NCBI RefSeq assembly: GCF_014243395.1
Contig: NZ_JACLCP010000004.1
Coordinates: 248,001 to 312,000, forward strand
Direction of reading: 5' to 3'
DNA: 64,000 nt
From: Winogradskyella flava
GTDB taxonomy: Bacteria; Bacteroidota; Bacteroidia; Flavobacteriales; Flavobacteriaceae
Below are positions 61,701-64,000 of the stretch, in pieces. How positions within the stretch are numbered: the first letter of the stretch is position 1; every line of letters begins with the position of its first letter. The notes below the pieces were generated by a model. That model saw nothing but the letters and a program-made list of their open reading frames with translations, had not been told where the DNA came from and did not search any database. A program made the position numbers and the translations under genes.

Positions 61701-63487
61701 TCAATTGGTGAAATTATATTGGTACAGATTACAAAAGAACAATCTACACTATCACCTGTAATAGTCCAGTTATGATTGTCAATAAGGTCTTGTCTTTCGT
61801 CGATTCCTTCGCAATAGGTCAAAGTATTGGCGCCTAGTGACACGTTGTTTTGAACACTTTGAGCTGCCCAACCAATTAGGGTATTATCATAATTTTCTAA
61901 TGTGAGATTAGAATTGCTCAACATATTGATCATATTGGTAACACTTGTAATGTTCCATGTTCCAAGAGTTTGGTCAAAAATAGACGCGTTATTAAATGCG
62001 TTACTCATATTTGTAACATTCGCGACATTCCAATTATCTAATGGTTGATTAAATAGAGGGCTATTAAAGAAAATGCCACTTATATTGGTAAGAGCACTCG
62101 TTGTCCAGTTGTTTAATGGTTGATTAAATTGTAAAGCAGCATTAAACATACTGCCCATATTGGTGACGTTGGAAACATCCCAAGTATCTATAGTTTGATT
62201 AAAATCTGGCGCATAATTAAACATTGAAGACATATTGGTAACGTTACCTACATTCCAATTGCCTATAGGTTGATTAAAATTACAACGTCTAAACATAGCG
62301 CTCATATCGGTGACGTTAGCAACATTCCAGTTATCTAAAGGCTGATCAAAAACGGTTCCTCCAAATAAACCATCAAACATGCCTTGCATACTAGTGACAT
62401 TGCTTACATCCCAGTCGTTTAAAGGCTGATTGAACAATCTCGCTCTTTCAAACAATAAAATCATAGAAGTCACATTGCTTACATCCCAATTACCTATAGG
62501 TTGATTAAATACAGACGCTTCTTTAAACATACTATCCATTAAAGTGACATTGGAAACATTCCATTGGTCTAAAGGTTGATTAAACGCATTGGCATCTTCA
62601 AACATACGTGCCATATTTATGACATTACTGACATCCCAATTATTTAGAGGTTGGTTAAATACTCTTGCGTCTTCGAACATTTCGCCCATATCTGTAACAT
62701 TGGCAACATTCCAAGAGTTCAAAGGGGAGTTATATTGAGATGTATTGGCAAACATTCGGAACATAGTAGTCACTTGATTCACACTCCAATTGTCAATATT
62801 CTGGTTAAACGATGCTGCTTCGTTGAACATACTGGTCATATCCGTAACGGAGGACGTATTCCAGCTATCCAATGGTTCGTTAAAGTTTCGGGCATCGAAG
62901 AATGTTTCAGACATATCGGTAACTGAGCTAACGTTCCAATTGTCTAAAGGGCGGTTAAAGATTCTGGCATCAGCGAACATACCTGAAATATCTATAATGG
63001 TAGTCGTGTCCCAATTATTCAGGATACCATTAAAGGCTGTACAATCCCTAAACATGTTTTTCAAGCTTATGACTTGTGATAAATTAGGGGAGTCAATGGC
63101 ATCAAAGTTTAAGTTTCTACAGCCCCAAAATGCATTTTCCATACTTAACCATTGGGTGGTTCCCCAACTCAGAATTTCTTCTATTTTAAATCGGTCGCCT
63201 GTATTATTAAAATAAATTTGAGGAAATGTTCCGGATATATTGATGGTGTAAGCACCAACAGTGGCATAAGTATGGGTAATATTACCTGTAATATTTGTAT
63301 CGGTATTGCCATCGCCCCAATCTACTGTATAATTGTAAGTCAATGCTGGATTTGTCGGTATCTCAATTTGGTTATCTAACGTAGAATTATTTTCAGTATT
63401 AGCTGTATTCCATATAGCACTAAAGTCCTGCGCAAAGACATTAATGCAAAACAATAGTGCTAGTGTAAATAGGAATTTTCTGTTCAT
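55799..63487 (-). CDS. Giant BspA-repeat surface protein with type B T9SS C-terminal domain
   Basis: The 2562-residue secreted protein has a signal peptide (MNRKFLFTLALLFCINVFAQ). Order: PKD-like domain (about 30-90, YTVDWGDGNTDTN); about 15 BspA/DUF285 repeats of about 25 residues (about 130-550; FNQPLxxWDVSNVTxMxxMF); an Ig/FN3-like unit; a second PKD-like domain (near 720); about 21 more BspA repeats (about 815-1365); 11 Ig/FN3-like units each starting CTxLxxPLxG (about 1400-2460); and a CHU_C-type domain from about 2465 (YGFSPNADGVNDFW, VSIYNRWGDLVFEI) as the type B secretion signal. A surface adhesin or motility role is likely, not proven. PorP/SprF follows. Confidence 0.95.
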   Translation of the reverse strand: MNRKFLFTLALLFCINVFAQDFSAIWNTANTENNSTLDNQIEIPTNPALTYNYTVDWGDGNTDTNITGNITHTYATVGAYTINISGTFPQIYFNNTGDRFKIEEILSWGTTQWLSMENAFWGCRNLNFDAIDSPNLSQVISLKNMFRDCTAFNGILNNWDTTTIIDISGMFADARIFNRPLDNWNVSSVTDMSETFFDARNFNEPLDSWNTSSVTDMTSMFNEAASFNQNIDNWSVNQVTTMFRMFANTSQYNSPLNSWNVANVTDMGEMFEDARVFNQPLNNWDVSNVINMARMFEDANAFNQPLDQWNVSNVTLMDSMFKEASVFNQPIGNWDVSNVTSMILLFERARLFNQPLNDWDVSNVTSMQGMFDGLFGGTVFDQPLDNWNVANVTDMSAMFRRCNFNQPIGNWNVGNVTNMSSMFNYAPDFNQTIDTWDVSNVTNMGSMFNAALQFNQPLNNWTTSALTNISGIFFNSPLFNQPLDNWNVANVTNMSNAFNNASIFDQTLGTWNITSVTNMINMLSNSNLTLENYDNTLIGWAAQSVQNNVSLGANTLTYCEGIDERQDLIDNHNWTITGDSVDCSFVICTNIISPIDGDLNVPANSNIIWDPAPNATGYLVSIRREDDMGNILQIIFDNEDVGNVVSVTFTNEFLPGDNVYVTVIPYNDEGPAVGCQEIYFKTVESWVNSPEAFKLTYDTQIQYNNNTTPINQLKLQTRSGITYDFSVDWGDGQYNNNVTGDITHTYLVPGIYTISIIGDFPAPRHEEFNSDAQKLLSIDQWGTQVWQSMQGGFAGCENMEYLATDIPNLSTVTDMSRMFIVCRNFNGNINSWDVSNVTNMFGMFGVTEIYDQPLNNWDVSNVTNMSLMFFRTNTFNQNIDIWDTSSVTTMQRMFETATAFNQPISNWNVSNVTTMESMFKGATAFNQPLSNWNVNSVTTMQEMFDGATAFNSDLSGWNVSSVDTMQEMFFSATAFNQPIAQWNVGNVINMSQMFSNASSFNQPLNDWDVSSVTITSRMFASAISFNQPLNLWDVSSVTNMNGMFFNAVLFNQDINSWNVTNVLTTSSMFENAIAFNEPLNQWDVNSVVNMSSMFEGATLFNQPIDDWDVSAVATMSSMFQDATSFNEPLSSWDVSSVTLTDSMFNGATLFNNPLNTWNVASVTNMMSMFEQAVAFDQPLDNWDTGEVLNMQAMFKGAALFNQGIDSWDVSFVTTMREMFRSAATYNQAMTSWNVASVTTMEGMFQDAIAFNSNIDSWNVRAVTTMEDMFYGATAFNQTLNNWRVTGVANMENMFRDAIAYNQSMDAWNIGTVTMRSMFRDATAFNQNLVTWDISNVTNATNMLDRSGLSRENYDATLIAWSDLTLTPGITLGASTLLYCDALQERQSIIDNFGWTIIGDVLDCPIPECTQLVLPLDGATDVPVNTNLTWEDVLFASGYRLEITIQPGGTIINETLGDVTTYEFPVDFTGGETVYVTVIPFNDEGEAIGPCTEESFTISTDAATIPDCTTLTLPLNGDTEVEVGTDLSWSPITNANGYRLNVVTNPGGIVILNNEDVGNVTSYEFNTDLPEETSIDVTITPYNDEGDANSCAIENFTTQTIPRPPLCTSMSSPVNNEIDVVINTDISWDAVADATGYLISIGTTSNGIEIANSIDVGNMTSYDIPNDLQNSRTYYVTIIPYNAVGDATGCSEETFTTEDPISTSPVCTSLASPLDGATNVALNLNQITWNAATNATSYRITITGTANNDITNFETTDTFYDFANPFLNGEVVAVSIIPFNATENATGCISESFTIIPETPNCTTLASPLNSATNVAVDLNQITWNAVTNATSYKVTISDTANNDITDFETTDTFYNFANTFLNDEVVTVTIIPINQTVEATGCASESFTIVPETPSCTALANPLDAAPNVATDLNQITWNPVTNATSYKVTISGTANNNVTDFETSDTFYDFTNPFLNSEVVSVIIIPMDGIVEALGCTSESFNIIPETPDCTILASPLNGNTNVAVDLNQITWNALTNVTSYRVTVSGTANNNITDFETTDTFYNFTNTFLNDEVVTVTIIPINQTVEATGCTSESFTIIPDIPDCTNLSSPLNGVINIPTDFNQMTWNPVANATSYKVTISGTADNNVTDFETTDTFYNFTNPFTNSEVVSVTIIPIDGTVEALGCTNESFTIIPETPECTVLSSPLDGAVNVPTDLNQITWNVATNATSYRVTVSGTMNNDIIDFETTDTFYSFSNTFVNEEIVTVTIIPINQTIEATGCISESFTIIPETPNCTSLSSPLGGAVDVATNLNQITWNAVANATSYKVTISGTENNDISNFETTETFYDFTNTFLSNEIVTVAIIPINGIVEAIGCASELFEIVKTPVCSELLNPFDGATDVAIETDLTWESIDNADGYILSVGTVSGGTDIVNNLDVGFTTTYNFDDDLESITTYYVTIIPYNNNGEAENCSESLFTTLLVPKNDVKYGFSPNADGVNDFWNIEGIEEHPNNTVSIYNRWGDLVFEINDYNNTSNVFRGVANKKTKMGAGELPDGTYFFQFSISGEHNFKTLKGYVVIKR
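56380..58400 (-). repeat. Tandem ~284-nt repeats encoding Ig/FN3-like units
   Basis: Seven consecutive units of about 94-95 codons, recurring near 56660, 56943, 57231, 57515, 57798, 58082 and 58368, are very similar at DNA level. Units alternate between PINQTVEATGC-type and PIDGTVEALGC-type endings, giving a two-unit higher-order period of about 568 nt. Such repeats are prone to recombination and to misassembly. Confidence 0.85.
59390..61060 (-). repeat. BspA/DUF285 75-nt repeat array, second cassette
   Basis: About 21 in-frame units of 25 codons built on FNQPLxxWDVSSVTxMxxMFxxAxx. Some diverge, such as FNSDLSGWNVSSV and YNQSMDAWNIGTV. Confidence 0.85.
61830..63090 (-). repeat. BspA/DUF285 75-nt repeat array, first cassette
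   Basis: About 15 in-frame units of 25 codons of the same type, ending with an ENYDNTLIGWAAQ cap and a CEGIDERQDLIDNHNWTI motif that reappears after the second array. Confidence 0.85.
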
Positions 63488-63786
63488 ATTGTTATGATCT
63501 TTTGAAATAGCTGCAAATTTTTGAGCCTAAAAAACGTAATATTATCGATAAAATAACCAAAAAACAAGTTAAACGGTATATTTTTGTGGTATTATTATCC
63601 GTTTTATATTTTATTACTTTTGTTTTTTTATTCTCACCTTGCAAATCTAGTTTAGAATATGATCTTATAATACCCTGAAAACCGTTAAATTTTATTTATG
63701 TAATCCATGCTTTTAAAGATGATATTTCACTTAAACTCGTCAAACCGACCAATCCATAATTCCTTATTTTTGCAAGAAAAATTAGC
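63488..63786. other. Intergenic region between the surface protein and nitroreductase genes
   Basis: A 299-bp AT-rich divergent spacer. It holds the nitroreductase -7 box (63765-63772). I see no clear TAnnTTTG box for the giant gene on the minus strand, only an imperfect AAAATTTG near 63516. No RNA gene or strong hairpin was seen. Confidence 0.6.
63765..63772 (+). promoter_or_regulatory. -7 box of the nitroreductase gene
   Basis: TATTTTTG matches TAnnTTTG, 14 nt before the ATG at 63787. Confidence 0.6.
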
Positions 63787-64000
63787 ATGACAATTATTGA
63801 TAATTTAAAATGGCGCTACGCCACCAAAAAATTTGATTCCTCAAAGCCTCTTTCCGAAACGCAAATTCAAACACTAAAGGAAGCGTTTAACTTAACAGCG
63901 GTATCTTACGGACTACAGACATTAAAAATGGTTGTGGTTGCGGATAAAACTATTCGCGAATCGTTAGTAGAATTTTCATATGGACAGCGTCAAGTAGTAG
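63787..64000 (+). CDS. Nitroreductase family protein (partial, C-terminus outside window)
   Basis: The first 71 residues begin MTIIDNLKWRYATKKFDSSK with the FMN-phosphate motif RYATKKFD and continue LSETQIQTLKEAFNLTAVSY and GLQTLKMVVVADKTIRESLV, the N-terminal part of NfsB-like NAD(P)H-dependent nitroreductases. The rest is beyond the window edge. Confidence 0.88.
   Translation, partial: MTIIDNLKWRYATKKFDSSKPLSETQIQTLKEAFNLTAVSYGLQTLKMVVVADKTIRESLVEFSYGQRQVV

Noticed and set aside
59390-63090. CRISPR-like regular repeats
   Set aside because: The period is 75 nt in frame with BspA protein repeats, without unique spacers or cas genes.
57714-63379. Several plus-strand open frames within the giant surface protein gene
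   Set aside because: They mirror the repetitive minus-strand codon pattern and have no domain or promoter support.

Overview
The window is chromosomal DNA of an AT-rich, marine-type member of the Flavobacteriaceae (Bacteroidota). The evidence is gene content (a type IX secretion substrate with a PorP/SprF partner, DUF4290, Lacal_2735, a CcsB-CcsA fusion, bacillithiol synthesis, proteorhodopsin with Blh) and promoters with the Bacteroidota -7 box TAnnTTTG and no Shine-Dalgarno sequences. The genus cannot be fixed by reading alone. No phage, insertion sequence, CRISPR array or rRNA was seen. There are two tRNA genes (His and Ser).

Layout. 1-2.9 kb: partial AAA ATPase, DUF493, DUF4290 and murA (catalytic Cys replaced by Asp). 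2.9-17.6 kb: a 14-kb minus-strand light and oxidative-damage cluster with four photolyase/cryptochrome proteins (class I photolyase, an unassigned photolyase-like protein, a relative of the bacterial (6-4) FeS-BCP group lacking the Fe-S cysteines, and cry-DASH). Mixed in are folE, tspO, a glutathione peroxidase, SDR enzymes, a flavin reductase, an ABC1/UbiB kinase, a TetR regulator and small proteins typical of photolyase loci (TIGR03643, DUF2256). 17.7-20.5 kb: an arsenic-type operon (arsR, membrane protein, DUF6428, arsC-like phosphatase, aquaglyceroporin); four of its five products have cysteine-rich C-termini. 20.6-27 kb: DUF2911 protein, then an operon of secreted PIG-L deacetylase, 37-residue membrane peptide, sodium symporter and Gfo/Idh oxidoreductase. 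27-33 kb: corA, small MscS, a lipoprotein, maf, a UbiA prenyltransferase, kdsC and a DUF2520 protein. 33-39.7 kb: truncated hemoglobin, mscL, fused CcsBA, three small membrane proteins and MATE. 39.8-41.5 kb: divergent proteorhodopsin and blh. 41.5-51 kb: a Cys/Met-metabolism PLP enzyme, DUF2490, pckA, SLC13 permease, bshB1, tRNA-His and two tandem M28 peptidases. 51-64 kb: tRNA-Ser, an aldehyde/isoquinoline oxidoreductase-type molybdoenzyme with a MobA-like protein, then PorP/SprF and a 2562-residue BspA-repeat surface protein, and the start of a nitroreductase.

How it fits together. The photolyase cluster and the rhodopsin/blh pair look like parts of one light regulon. Three promoter regions (8.9, 17.6 and 40.6 kb) carry the inverted repeat TGTTYAA-N16-TTRAACA, and in the two photolyase-cluster copies it sits exactly 5 nt upstream of an identical -7 box. 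The rhodopsin has the DTE proton-pump motif, Met at the colour-tuning site and Gly at the antenna-fenestration site. The most unusual items are the shared operator, the cluster-less FeS-BCP relative, the cysteine-tailed arsenic operon and the doubled, tandem-repeat architecture of the giant surface protein.
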